From Chloroflexota bacterium (GTDB lineage Bacteria > Chloroflexota > Dehalococcoidia > Lucifugimonadales > Lucifugimonadaceae): a stretch of DNA of 39,453 nt. The DNA is taken from NCBI GenBank assembly GCA_022567135.1, contig JADFHP010000010.1, forward strand, positions 1 to 39,453, written 5' to 3'. A program made the translations under genes and the position numbers. The first letter of the stretch is position 1, and the number at the start of each line of letters is the position of its first letter. Shown here piece after piece: positions 1-6,686 of the stretch. The notes below the pieces were generated by a model. It was not told the origin of the DNA. It worked only from the letters and a program-made list of their open reading frames with translations, and made no database searches.

Positions 1-662
1 GCCCCGGTGACGTTGACGAGTTCGAGGTCACCGACAGCGTGCTCTCGTCCGCGACGGGGGCAACCCACATCTATCTCAGGCAGAAGCACCAGGGCCTGCC
101 TGTCTATAACGGACAGTTGCAGATCCACATCACCCGTGACAGTCGTATCTTGAGTATCACGAACACCTTCATGCCCAATCTCCGTGCGTCGCGGAGATCT
201 ACGGGGGCGGCGATCAATGCCGCGCAGGCCGTGTCGTCCGTCGCGAGGCACTTGAACATTCAGGTGGATACCCCACCGCGCACCATGGGCGAACCCCTTG
301 GACTTCAGCGCGTGACCCCGCTGGTTGCCGATCAGATCCTTCCGGTGCTTGAGGAGGGTACGGACAGGCTTGGCCGGGAGTTCATGGACCGCCTTTTCCA
401 GGGGGTGATAACGACCCTCAACGGCCCTGCGGCAAAGGCGCAGGCTCTGGACCTGGCGTCAGCCATCGAGCGCTCCTTCGGCGAGAAGAACGTCTTGATC
501 AATCTCAAGAACCCTGACTCACAGAGAGCCATTGCCCAGATCGGGTGGGCGGGGGAACTGGATCGTTCCGGGCTGCCCGAGGACCGCGATCGTGTAATCC
601 CTATCGACTCCAACGTTGGCTGGAGCAAGGTTGACCGTAACATTCGGCGCACGCTCGACTAA
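1..662 (+). pseudogene. FTP propeptide remnant fused to DUF4012 C-terminal region (5' piece, partial at window edge)
   Basis: The frame is open from the window edge, so the ORF-track start at 39 is only the first GTG. The first ~95 codons read like the fungalysin/thermolysin propeptide (FTP) of M36-type metallopeptidases, with 'THIYLRQKHQGLPVYNGQL' and a following AAQAV...ARHL helix. From about position 310-330 the frame changes character to the C-terminal half of a DUF4012 protein ('GWAGEL', 'DSNVGWSKVDRNIRRTLD'). It stops at TAA 660-662 where family members normally continue with Tyr. The reading frame then continues with family sequence in the next entry. No peptidase catalytic domain follows the propeptide. 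I infer a decayed chimeric gene. A genuine fusion, a sequencing error at the stop, or an assembly join at ~320 remain possible. Confidence 0.6.
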
Positions 663-1259
663 GAGATCGAGTTGCTCGAAGGTGGCCGTTCCCGCTCTCG
701 TCTGACTCTCGGTTACACGAACGTAAGTGGGCCGGGCGCCACTGGGTGCGAAAGCCAGCGGCAGGACCGCGGCAGCGCATACTCTGTGCTGAAGAACGCC
801 TGTTACTGGAACTTGCTGAGGGCGTTCGTGCACCCGGAGGCCGACCTGATCTCGGCTGATCGAATGCCGCTTCCGGACAACAGCGTCATCGAGCAATCCG
901 GTCTCGCGGTCGCCGGTGAAGATACCTTCGAGGAGACGTTGAGGGCGGACTCGACCGTCTACGGCGGCCTGCAAACCGTTGCGCCGGGAGAGTCCCGTGA
1001 GGTCACATTCGTGTACGAAGTGCCGGAGTCGGTCGTAGAGTGGCGGGACGAGACGGCTACCTACTATCTGGAGCTTCAGGTTCAACCCGGAACCCGGGGG
1101 CGAGACGTGCAGATCAAGGTCACTGTTCCTCAGGGATATGAGTACTCCGGCAGTTCTATGATGCCGGAACGCGTAGCCGGGCCGGTGGTGACATTCAGCT
1201 TCAACATGGTCAGGGACGTTCTCCTGAGCGTGGAATTCAGCCGTGTCGAGGCCGGTTAG
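663..1259 (+). pseudogene. DUF4012 C-terminal tail downstream of an in-frame TAA
   Basis: This is the same reading frame as the preceding piece, separated only by the TAA at 660-662. The sequence 'EIELLEGGRSRSRLTLGYTN' continues the DUF4012 beta-rich tail, with the typical 'NACYWNLLRAFVHPEADLISA' block and a final 'VTFVYEVP'-type strand region. The codon before the stop is GAC and the codon after it is GAG. Replacing TAA by TAC or TAT restores one uninterrupted protein, so a single-base nonsense change explains the break. The ORF track lists it from a TTG at 672, but no ribosome binding site supports independent initiation there. DUF4012 proteins are membrane-anchored extracytoplasmic proteins of unknown function in Actinobacteria and Chloroflexi (family knowledge). 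Confidence 0.6.
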
Positions 1260-1262
1260 GGC

Positions 1263-2516
1263 GTGCTGAGTTTCGGAGCGAGGAGCCTGCCCGCGGTCGT
1301 GGCGTTGGCGCTGATGCTGGCCGTCGCGTGCGGCGGCTCCGGTTCGGAAGCCCCGGTACCCACCCCGCCAACCACGCCGGAATTGTTCGTGGCGGGGCCC
1401 ACCGGGACGTCTCAGCCCTCGATCGAGACCCCGTCCTCGGTATCGGCTGTGGACGCGACACCAACCATTGAGGTCGCCAGCCCCGCCGCCGACCACACGA
1501 GCTTTGACATAGAGTCGCTCTCCATCGCCGCCTGCAATACGTTTTCCTCGGACGCGCCACTACCTGCCTTCGGCACCGTTCCGGTTCCTACGCCGACGCC
1601 TGTGCCTACACCGGTAGTCGCTCCGACACCGCGCTCGGCTGATGTATCCCGGCAGGACCTTTCCGAGTATCTGCCAGTGATGAGCCTCATTGCCGATGCG
1701 ATCTCCGTTATTACAGGTGAGACAGAGGCGCTATGGGCCCGTACAGATCACCTTGCGAGCAGGGCTGAGCAACTATTCATCGAATCGCGCCGGGTTGCCG
1801 CCCTCTGCAACACGCTTTCACTGACGCCGACCCCACCTGAAGCGAAGGCCGCACGGACGCTGGCGTCTCTACTGCTCATCCAGCGGCGCGAGTGGGCTGC
1901 GGATGTGGCAGAGTTGATACGCGGCTCGGGGCAAAGCTCAGACCCGGCGCTGGAGGCCGCGAGAGCAGTCATCACGGCCAACGTGACTGCTTTCCAAGAT
2001 GAAATCGCGTCGCTCGCGGCCGATTACGGCGCAGTTGCGCAGATGCCATCTTTGGGTCTGAAGGTTACCAGCGAGCGGGTGCGCGTCGCCTTCACCGCCC
2101 CGGCTGGATGGCTTCTCGTGCGGTCGGATTCGCGGATTACCCTGACCGCGCCGCTTGATCTGCAGGCTCCCGGCATCCGGGGACTGGGCCCCGGCCGCGA
2201 GCCGTTCGGGACATCGATCGGAGTTCGCCGGGTGCGGAGTGTGCCAGGATGGACACTGGCCGACGCCAATCAACAGATCGCCTCGCTCCTTGGGACCTTC
2301 GGCGCCCCGATCGGAGCCGAAGACATAGAGATCGATGGCAACGCGGGCACCCTGCACCGGTTTATTGATGAAACGACCGATTGGGAGACAGGCTTCGCCG
2401 TGAGCGTGGCGGGTGACTACAGCTTTTTCATCGAAACGGGATGTCCAACGGAGCTCGCGAGCGAGTGCCGTTCCCGGCTATTCGAGATTCTGGAGTCGAT
2501 GAGCCTGGACGGCTGA
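1263..2516 (+). CDS. putative secreted lipoprotein, function unknown
   Basis: The 417-residue product starts at GTG three bases after the DUF4012 stop, so the two were probably co-transcribed. Residues 1-22 are a hydrophobic signal peptide ending in a lipobox-like 'LAVAC' with the candidate lipidated Cys at 23, followed by 'GGSGSE'. Residues ~30-125 are low complexity, rich in Pro, Thr and Ser with a 'VPTPTPVPTP' stretch, and look like a cell-surface spacer. The middle (~130-250) is Ala-rich and helical. The C-terminal ~150 residues contain 'VAFTAPAGWLL' and 'FFIETGC', which resembles the small extracytoplasmic PsbP/lipoprotein-type fold only in general pattern. I cannot assign a function. 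Lipoprotein export is reasonably secure. Confidence 0.7.
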   Translation: MLSFGARSLPAVVALALMLAVACGGSGSEAPVPTPPTTPELFVAGPTGTSQPSIETPSSVSAVDATPTIEVASPAADHTSFDIESLSIAACNTFSSDAPLPAFGTVPVPTPTPVPTPVVAPTPRSADVSRQDLSEYLPVMSLIADAISVITGETEALWARTDHLASRAEQLFIESRRVAALCNTLSLTPTPPEAKAARTLASLLLIQRREWAADVAELIRGSGQSSDPALEAARAVITANVTAFQDEIASLAADYGAVAQMPSLGLKVTSERVRVAFTAPAGWLLVRSDSRITLTAPLDLQAPGIRGLGPGREPFGTSIGVRRVRSVPGWTLADANQQIASLLGTFGAPIGAEDIEIDGNAGTLHRFIDETTDWETGFAVSVAGDYSFFIETGCPTELASECRSRLFEILESMSLDG

Positions 2517-2828
2517 CGGGCAGCTACGGAATCGCGCGGCGAGTTACTTCGAGTTCGGCGTCGAATAGCCCCCAGACGTCCTCAATTCTCCGAATCACAA
2601 CTCACTACGAAAGGATCCAGGCGTGGGTGGTCGATATCCCCTCCCGGCGCCTGGAAGTAGACGCTCACCGCCCGTCCAGTGCCATCGAGACCCCGAATCC
2701 TCACCTGACAAGAGCTCCCGACGTGCGTTTTAGCGTTTCTGGGCGCAAACCTCTCTCGCACGCGCGATACGCGCGCGCATTATGCGAGGGGTGTTTCGAC
2801 CAAAATGACCGTTAGCACATACGGAATA

Positions 2829-2861
2829 CCCTTTGGTGACCCTTTGGTGACCCTTTGGCGA
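2829..2861. repeat. three direct 11-bp tandem repeats
   Basis: The unit CCCTTTGGTGA occurs twice perfectly and a third time as CCCTTTGGCGA, head to tail. The 11-bp period is close to one helical turn, so the copies face the same side of the DNA. This could be an iteron-like protein-binding array or slippage-generated sequence. No replication gene is next to it. Confidence 0.75.
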
Positions 2862-3223
2862 CCATGAGGCGGCCCCGTGCGCGCGCACGCGCGATTCCCC
2901 GCTTCATTACGGCTCTTAATCTGGTAAGTGCGCGCCGGATTCCCCGCCACCTATGCTCGCGAGGCGGACGCCAGTGCAGGACCGAATTCCTCCCGCCTTC
3001 GAGGGCTCGCGATCGAATCTGAACAGGCCGCAAATATGATGATTCGACCTGACCGGAGACGGGTGGAGATTTTCCAGTTCGATCGAGTCGGTAGCAGGCC
3101 GCCAGGTGAGGCTCCATTGGCGTTCCACCGAGATCGCCGATAGCTGCCTACCCGTGGAAGGGAAACACCCAGCATCAGCCCGGGGCACATCCCGGTATTG
3201 GCCAGGGCATCACTCCACCTACG

Positions 3224-3269
3224 CGTTGTTGCTACTCGGAGGATCTAGATCACCGAAGCAGCAGCAACG
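3224..3269. other. long imperfect hairpin with a palindromic loop
   Basis: The outer arms CGTTGTTGCT and AGCAGCAACG pair over 10 bp with one G-T pair. A second inner stem (CTCGG with CCGAAG, one bulge) follows. The loop contains the palindrome GATCTAGATC. No T-tract follows on either strand, so an intrinsic terminator is not indicated. It may be the fold of a mobile-element end or a structured RNA. Confidence 0.5.
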
Positions 3270-3583
3270 GATCGTCCCGGTTCAATGCCACGAAGGGACA
3301 CGAACGGAAGTGGTTACGAATATCGGATTCCCCCTGAGCTCCCCCAACGAATAACGTCACAGCGCCACTGATGATTTCCACGGGTTGAATACGAATCAGC
3401 CCGTTGAGCCGTCAGACTATAGGTCCAGAGCTGTTGTTGAGGGATAATTACTGGGAAACAGCCCGAGGCGGCGCACCGCACAGCTATGCGCGATGCGGAG
3501 CGTGGCACACAAGGATGGGCCATTGCTCTATTGGAACCAGGTCCCGGAATTTCGGTCGTTTCAGCCTTCTCGACTCCTTGCCG

Positions 3584-3612
3584 GGGGAGGCGCGGAAAAT
3601 CCGCGACTCCCC
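3584..3612. repeat. strong hairpin of a GTCATTTCGG-type dispersed palindrome
   Basis: The arms GGGGAG-G-CGCGGA and TCCGCG-A-CTCCCC pair over 12 bp with one mismatch around an AAA loop. It is followed by CCGAAATGACGG, which pairs over 7 bp with ATTTCGG about 60 bases upstream. Read on the minus strand it begins GTCATTTCGGGGAG, resembling the dispersed palindromes that translate as 'TPRNDG' in many bacterial genomes. It ends 26 bases before the XRE start and may affect that transcript. Confidence 0.6.
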
Positions 3613-3638
3613 GAAATGACGGCACAGGAATCTTAATC

Positions 3639-3956
3639 GTGACAATTACCTTCGACGGCAGGAATATGCAGGAGCACTCGAGGGAGAGTTTCGCCCCGGT
3701 CCTGACGCGCCTCAACAAGAAGTCCGGGTTGAAGCCAACCGAACTGGTCAAGGCCTCGCTACTACAGCGCGAATATATCTGGCGTCTTGAGGTTGGAGAA
3801 AAGACTCATCCCACGCGCCGTACTGTGGAACGGTTGAGCCATGGGTTGATGACGGGGCCCACACCGCCCACCCTATGGGAGTTGGTGCCACTCTATCTGT
3901 CGGCGGGCCTGTTCCCGAATTTCATGGATATCCGCGATCTCAAGGAGCCGGAATAA
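3639..3956 (+). CDS. XRE/Cro-type helix-turn-helix regulator
   Basis: This small protein has ~105 residues from the GTG at 3639, which is preceded by CAGGAA about 9 bases upstream. An alternative ATG lies at 3666. The ORF track extends the frame to 3486, but that part is repeat-derived ('TPRNDG'). The segment 'FAPVLTRLNKKSGLKPTELVK' with 'REYIWRLEVGEKTHPTRRTVERLSHGL' is a typical lambda-repressor-like HTH: helix 1, 'LKPTELVKAS' helix 2, 'LQREYIWRLEVGE' recognition helix. The C-terminal ~30 residues ('LYLSAGLFPNFMDIRDLKE') match no known domain. It is a cytoplasmic DNA-binding protein. Its position in gene-poor DNA next to a tRNA fragment fits a leftover regulator of a mobile element. The target is unknown. 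Confidence 0.72.
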   Translation: MTITFDGRNMQEHSRESFAPVLTRLNKKSGLKPTELVKASLLQREYIWRLEVGEKTHPTRRTVERLSHGLMTGPTPPTLWELVPLYLSAGLFPNFMDIRDLKEPE

Positions 3957-3994
3957 CGTGAGTTGGATCTAGTCCTGGAGGCTCCGCCACTTGA

Positions 3995-4034
3995 CTGTTG
4001 TCTGCGGGACAGCTACATTTTCCCTGGACAACAG
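3995..4034 (+). terminator. stem-loop downstream of the XRE gene
   Basis: CTGTTGTC and GACAACAG form a perfect 8-bp stem, extended inward by two G-T pairs and GGG/CCC around a C bulge. The loop is A/T-rich (ACAGCTACATTTT). It starts 38 bases after the XRE stop codon. There is no T-run after it, so it is a weak intrinsic terminator candidate or a structured 3' end. Confidence 0.4.
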
Positions 4035-4143
4035 AAGCAGGAAATCAGAGGGCTGATTTAAGGCGATATTACTGGATCGAGATCCGGGTGTTTTTCCCAG
4101 GTATTCAAGTTCAAATGGGCGCGAAAAAGGGGCTCGAAAAGTC

Positions 4144-4190
4144 GCTGCCTTCCAAGTAGGTGGTCGCGAGTTCGAATCTCGTCCCCCCTC
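4144..4190 (+). pseudogene. 3' half of a tRNA-Gly(TCC) gene
   Basis: From the anticodon arm onward the sequence reads as a tRNA: loop CTTCCAA with anticodon TCC, an imperfect stem (one mismatch, one G-T), a five-base variable region, a complete T arm (GCGAG-TTCGAAT-CTCGT) and an acceptor 3' strand CCCCCCT. The 26 bases upstream have no D arm and no complementary acceptor strand, so only the 3' half is present. A tRNA 3' half starting near the anticodon loop is the classic footprint left by tRNA-targeting integrases (known mechanism). In reverse complement it translates as 'GGRDSNSRPPTWKA'. Confidence 0.7.
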
Positions 4191-4449
4191 ATCACGTACA
4201 CGCTCAATGCGGGCCACTGTCCCAACGTCGTGTGGTTCCGCTGGCCCTCCAACTTCCGGGCCGCTCTTGATCAGCGCAACGCCAAAGCGCCTATCGCCAT
4301 CAAGGCATCGCTTCAGCATCTCCCTGTAGCGGGGCTCGAAGATCCGCAGCGGCAGCGGGGCGCCCGGGAATAGCACCGTGTTCAGGGGGAAGATTGGGAG
4401 CGTCTCTGACATCAGTCTGACGGGAGTTTAGCAATCGGGCCCAATCGAC

Positions 4450-4466
4450 AGTGTCCAATGGACACT
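4450..4466. promoter_or_regulatory. operator-like palindrome AGTGTCC-AAT-GGACACT
   Basis: Perfect 7-bp arms surround a 3-bp centre. The site lies between the divergent LON fragment and the M20 gene, 34 bp before the first possible M20 start. This spacing suits a dimeric regulator (inference). No regulator gene is adjacent except the XRE gene 500 bp away. Confidence 0.5.
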
Positions 4467-4499
4467 ACAGGGTGCCCCCATTAGACTCAGCCACTCTTA

Positions 4500-5717
4500 T
4501 TGCTGCTCACTACGGGGCCGTCGATTAAGAGTGAACGGAGCCGTGTAACACAATTGGCTGACGCAATTAACGCCGCGATAGACGCGATTCAGGGCGAGAT
4601 GGTGGCCCTCCGCCGCTCACTCCACGCCGCACCGGAAATCGCGTTCCAGGAGCACGAAACCGCCGCCCGCATCGCCTCTGAGCTGACCTCCGCCGGGCTG
4701 GACGTGAACGCGGAGATCGGCGGCACCGGCCTCGTCGGCATCATCGAAGGCGACCGCCCCGGCCCAACGCTGATGATTCGCGCCGACATTGACGGCCTGC
4801 CCGTCACGGAGCTCACCGGCCTTGAGTTCGCCTCCACCAACGGCAACATGCACGCCTGCGGCCACGATGGCCACATAACCATCGCCATCGGCGCGGCAAA
4901 AGTGCTCTCCGGCATGCGGGACAGGCTGGCCGGCAAGATCGTGTTCCTGTTCCAGCCGGCCGAAGAGATCGTCGGTGGCGCCAACGCGATGATCGACGAT
5001 AGCGTGCTGCAAGATTACCCGTGCGACCGCGCCATCGGCCTCCACCTCTGGAACCCGTTGCCGCTCGGCACGATCGGTGTCAATCGATCCACGGTCTTCG
5101 CGAGCGCGGACGCAGTGCGCATCACCGTACGCGGAAGGGGAGGGCACGGCGCGCTCCCACACCTCGCCGCCGACCCAGTGGCCGCCGCCGCACAGATCGT
5201 CTCGGCCGCGCAGACCGTCATCAGCAGGGAAGTGCCGCCTAACGAGATGGGCGTACTGACATTCGGCCAGATCCATGGCGGCGTTGCGCCCAACGTCATT
5301 CCCGACGAAGTCGTCATCGAAGGCACGATACGCGCTTATACGCCTGACATAAGAGAGCTCATCCACCAGTCCCTCGAACGGCTGGCGAAACAGACCGCGC
5401 TCGCCATGAAGTCTGAAGTCACGTTCGAGCGCCTCTACGGCGCGCCGCCCGTCGTCAACAATCCGGAGGTGGCCGACTGGATCGCCGCGACCGCGGCCGG
5501 CGTGATCGGTGCGGATAACGTCGGCGAGGTGGAGCCGGTGAGCGTTGGCGACGATATGGCTGAATTCATCAACCGCGTCCCCGGCTGTTACTTCCTGCTC
5601 GGGGCCTCCAAAGACGGCGCCGAGAACCACCACAACGCCCGATTCGACTTCGACGAGGCCTGCTTGCCGACAGGCACCGAGGTCTTCGTCAGAGCAGCGC
5701 TGGACTATCTCTCTTGA
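4500..5717 (+). CDS. M20D family amidohydrolase / metallo-aminoacylase
   Basis: The product (~405 residues from TTG 4500; a TTG at 4554 giving 387 residues fits the usual family N-terminus better, but neither has a well-spaced Shine-Dalgarno) is an M20D peptidase-like hydrolase. Visible landmarks are 'RRSLHAAPE', 'RADIDGLPV', 'MHACGHDGH' (residues 117-125) with the metal-binding Cys and His, 'QPAEE' (the catalytic and ligand Glu pair), 'GLHLWN', and the C-terminal 'NHHNARFD' His. The dimerisation 'lid' lies between ~190 and 300. Known members hydrolyse N-acyl amino acids, hippurate or IAA-amino acid conjugates. The precise substrate cannot be read. It heads a plus-strand cluster with DUF1028 and DUF885 genes, suggesting scavenging of amides or peptides. 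Confidence 0.88.
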   Translation: MLLTTGPSIKSERSRVTQLADAINAAIDAIQGEMVALRRSLHAAPEIAFQEHETAARIASELTSAGLDVNAEIGGTGLVGIIEGDRPGPTLMIRADIDGLPVTELTGLEFASTNGNMHACGHDGHITIAIGAAKVLSGMRDRLAGKIVFLFQPAEEIVGGANAMIDDSVLQDYPCDRAIGLHLWNPLPLGTIGVNRSTVFASADAVRITVRGRGGHGALPHLAADPVAAAAQIVSAAQTVISREVPPNEMGVLTFGQIHGGVAPNVIPDEVVIEGTIRAYTPDIRELIHQSLERLAKQTALAMKSEVTFERLYGAPPVVNNPEVADWIAATAAGVIGADNVGEVEPVSVGDDMAEFINRVPGCYFLLGASKDGAENHHNARFDFDEACLPTGTEVFVRAALDYLS

Positions 5718-5745
5718 GACTGGTCTTGAGATCGGCCGACGGGCA

Positions 5746-6657
5746 ATGACCTACTCCATCGTTGCCCGCGACCCGAATACCGGAGAACTGGGCGTCGGTG
5801 TGCAGACCAACCGGCCCACCGTCGGTGCGATAGTCCCGTGGGTCGAGCCCGGCATCGGTGCCGTGGCCACCCAGTCCCGGGCAAACGTCTCCTTCGGGCG
5901 GCAGGCGCTCGACCTCATGCGCACCGGCCTTGCCGCTCCGGCCGCGCTGCGGGCCGTGCTGGCCGGCGACGATGAGCCCGAGGTTCGGCAGGTCGGCGTG
6001 ATCGACGCGGCCGGAAACACCGCCGCCCACACCGGCGGTTCATGCATCCCCGAATACGGCGCAGTGCAGGGCGGCAACTTCTCCGCGCAGGCCAACATGA
6101 TGCTCAACCCCGGTGTGCCGGAAGCCATGGCCGCGGCATACGAATCATCCACCGGCGCCCTGATCGACCGCATCCTCGCCGCCCTGGATGCCGCCCAGGC
6201 AACCGGCGGAGACATACGCGGCATGCAGTCCGCTGCCATATTCACAAGCCCGCCTCCCGCAGGCCCCGGCGAACCGCTGGTCGGCGTGCCGCCCGCTGGC
6301 AGATGGGATCTGCGCATCGACAACAGCGAAGACCCTCTGGGGGAGATACGGCGCCTGAAAGACCTGATCACAGCCGAGAATTCAATGCGCGAACCCGACG
6401 CAAACGAAACCCTGGCTGGAGCAAAGTCCGCATATGCCGCCGCCGCTAATCTCTCCCCGTCGGATGAACTAACCTTCTGGTACGGCGTTCGCAATCTCAC
6501 CCTCGCGCTCGGAGAATTCGATCAGGCGGCCAAAATACTCGAGCCCCTCTTCACCCGTGCGCCGGAGTGGAAGGAACTACTTCACCGCCTCCCCGATCTG
6601 CCTGCCGACTCGCCACTGCTAGCACGATTCCCGCGTGACGCCGACCAGAGCCAATAG
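5746..6657 (+). CDS. DUF1028 family protein (Ntn-hydrolase-like)
   Basis: The ATG at 5746 starts 'MTYSIVARDPNTGELGVGVQT', the canonical DUF1028 N-terminus. The ORF-track extension to 5545 overlaps the M20 gene and is spurious. 'GIGAVATQSRAN', 'GRQALDLMRTG' and 'AVQGGNFSAQANMML' are further family blocks. The DUF1028 core spans ~1-215. The last ~80 residues ('SDELTFWYGVRNLTLALGEFDQAAKILEPLF') look like a TPR-like helical pair, as in the longer members of the family. The role is not established experimentally as far as I know, and a predicted Ntn-hydrolase fold suggests amide hydrolysis. It begins 28 bp after the M20 stop, so the two are probably co-transcribed. Confidence 0.85.
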   Translation: MTYSIVARDPNTGELGVGVQTNRPTVGAIVPWVEPGIGAVATQSRANVSFGRQALDLMRTGLAAPAALRAVLAGDDEPEVRQVGVIDAAGNTAAHTGGSCIPEYGAVQGGNFSAQANMMLNPGVPEAMAAAYESSTGALIDRILAALDAAQATGGDIRGMQSAAIFTSPPPAGPGEPLVGVPPAGRWDLRIDNSEDPLGEIRRLKDLITAENSMREPDANETLAGAKSAYAAAANLSPSDELTFWYGVRNLTLALGEFDQAAKILEPLFTRAPEWKELLHRLPDLPADSPLLARFPRDADQSQ

Positions 6658-6686
6658 CCTCAGGCCCAAAGAATTGCCGAGGAACA

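Larger units (their letters stand above)
2517..3638. other. 1.1-kb stretch without a recognisable gene
   Basis: Several ORFs of 70-124 codons cross this stretch on both strands, but none gives a recognisable family, a convincing ribosome binding site or protein-like composition. I regard them as chance ORFs. What is visible is structural: three 11-bp tandem repeats (2829-2861), a 12-bp alternating purine-pyrimidine palindrome GTGCGCGCGCAC near 2877, a long imperfect hairpin (3224-3269), and a strong hairpin before the XRE gene (3584-3612). Low coding density contrasts with the rest of the window and suggests eroded mobile or accessory DNA. Confidence 0.6.
3969..4412 (-). pseudogene. LON substrate-binding domain protein, truncated
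   Basis: The ATG at 4412 begins 'MSETLPIFPLNTVLFPGAPL' and continues with 'RIFEPRYREMLKRCL' and 'FGVALIKSGPEVGG', a clear N-terminal LON (PUA-like) domain of the stand-alone peptidase-S16 substrate-binding type. The similarity stops after about 72 codons at 'VARIERV' (near 4197), where the tRNA-Gly fragment begins. The remaining ~75 codons are a read-through of that fragment and the DNA behind it. Family members are usually ~200 residues, so more than half of the domain is missing and the gene is very probably non-functional. The break coincides with the tRNA 3' end almost to the base. Confidence 0.75.

Noticed and set aside
332-1560. Minus-strand ORFs of 106-325 codons opposite the DUF4012 and lipoprotein genes
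   Set aside because: Arg/Gly/His-rich composition typical of antisense frames in GC-rich coding DNA, with no recognisable domain.
2829-2861. CRISPR array
   Set aside because: The repeats are directly adjacent with no spacers and only 11 bp long.
3224-3269. Integron attC site
   Set aside because: The arm ends have GTT on the left and AAC on the right, the reverse of the attC core arrangement, and no gene cassette or integrase is visible.
2441-3354. ORFs of 70-124 codons in the gene-poor stretch
   Set aside because: No family resemblance, no ribosome binding site, and competing ORFs in several frames.
4128-4190. Complete tRNA gene
   Set aside because: Only the anticodon arm, T arm and 3' acceptor strand are present; no D arm or matching 5' acceptor strand was found.
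4617-5633. 338-codon minus-strand ORF opposite the M20 gene
   Set aside because: The plus strand encodes a complete metallohydrolase; the antisense translation has no motif and is a codon-bias shadow.
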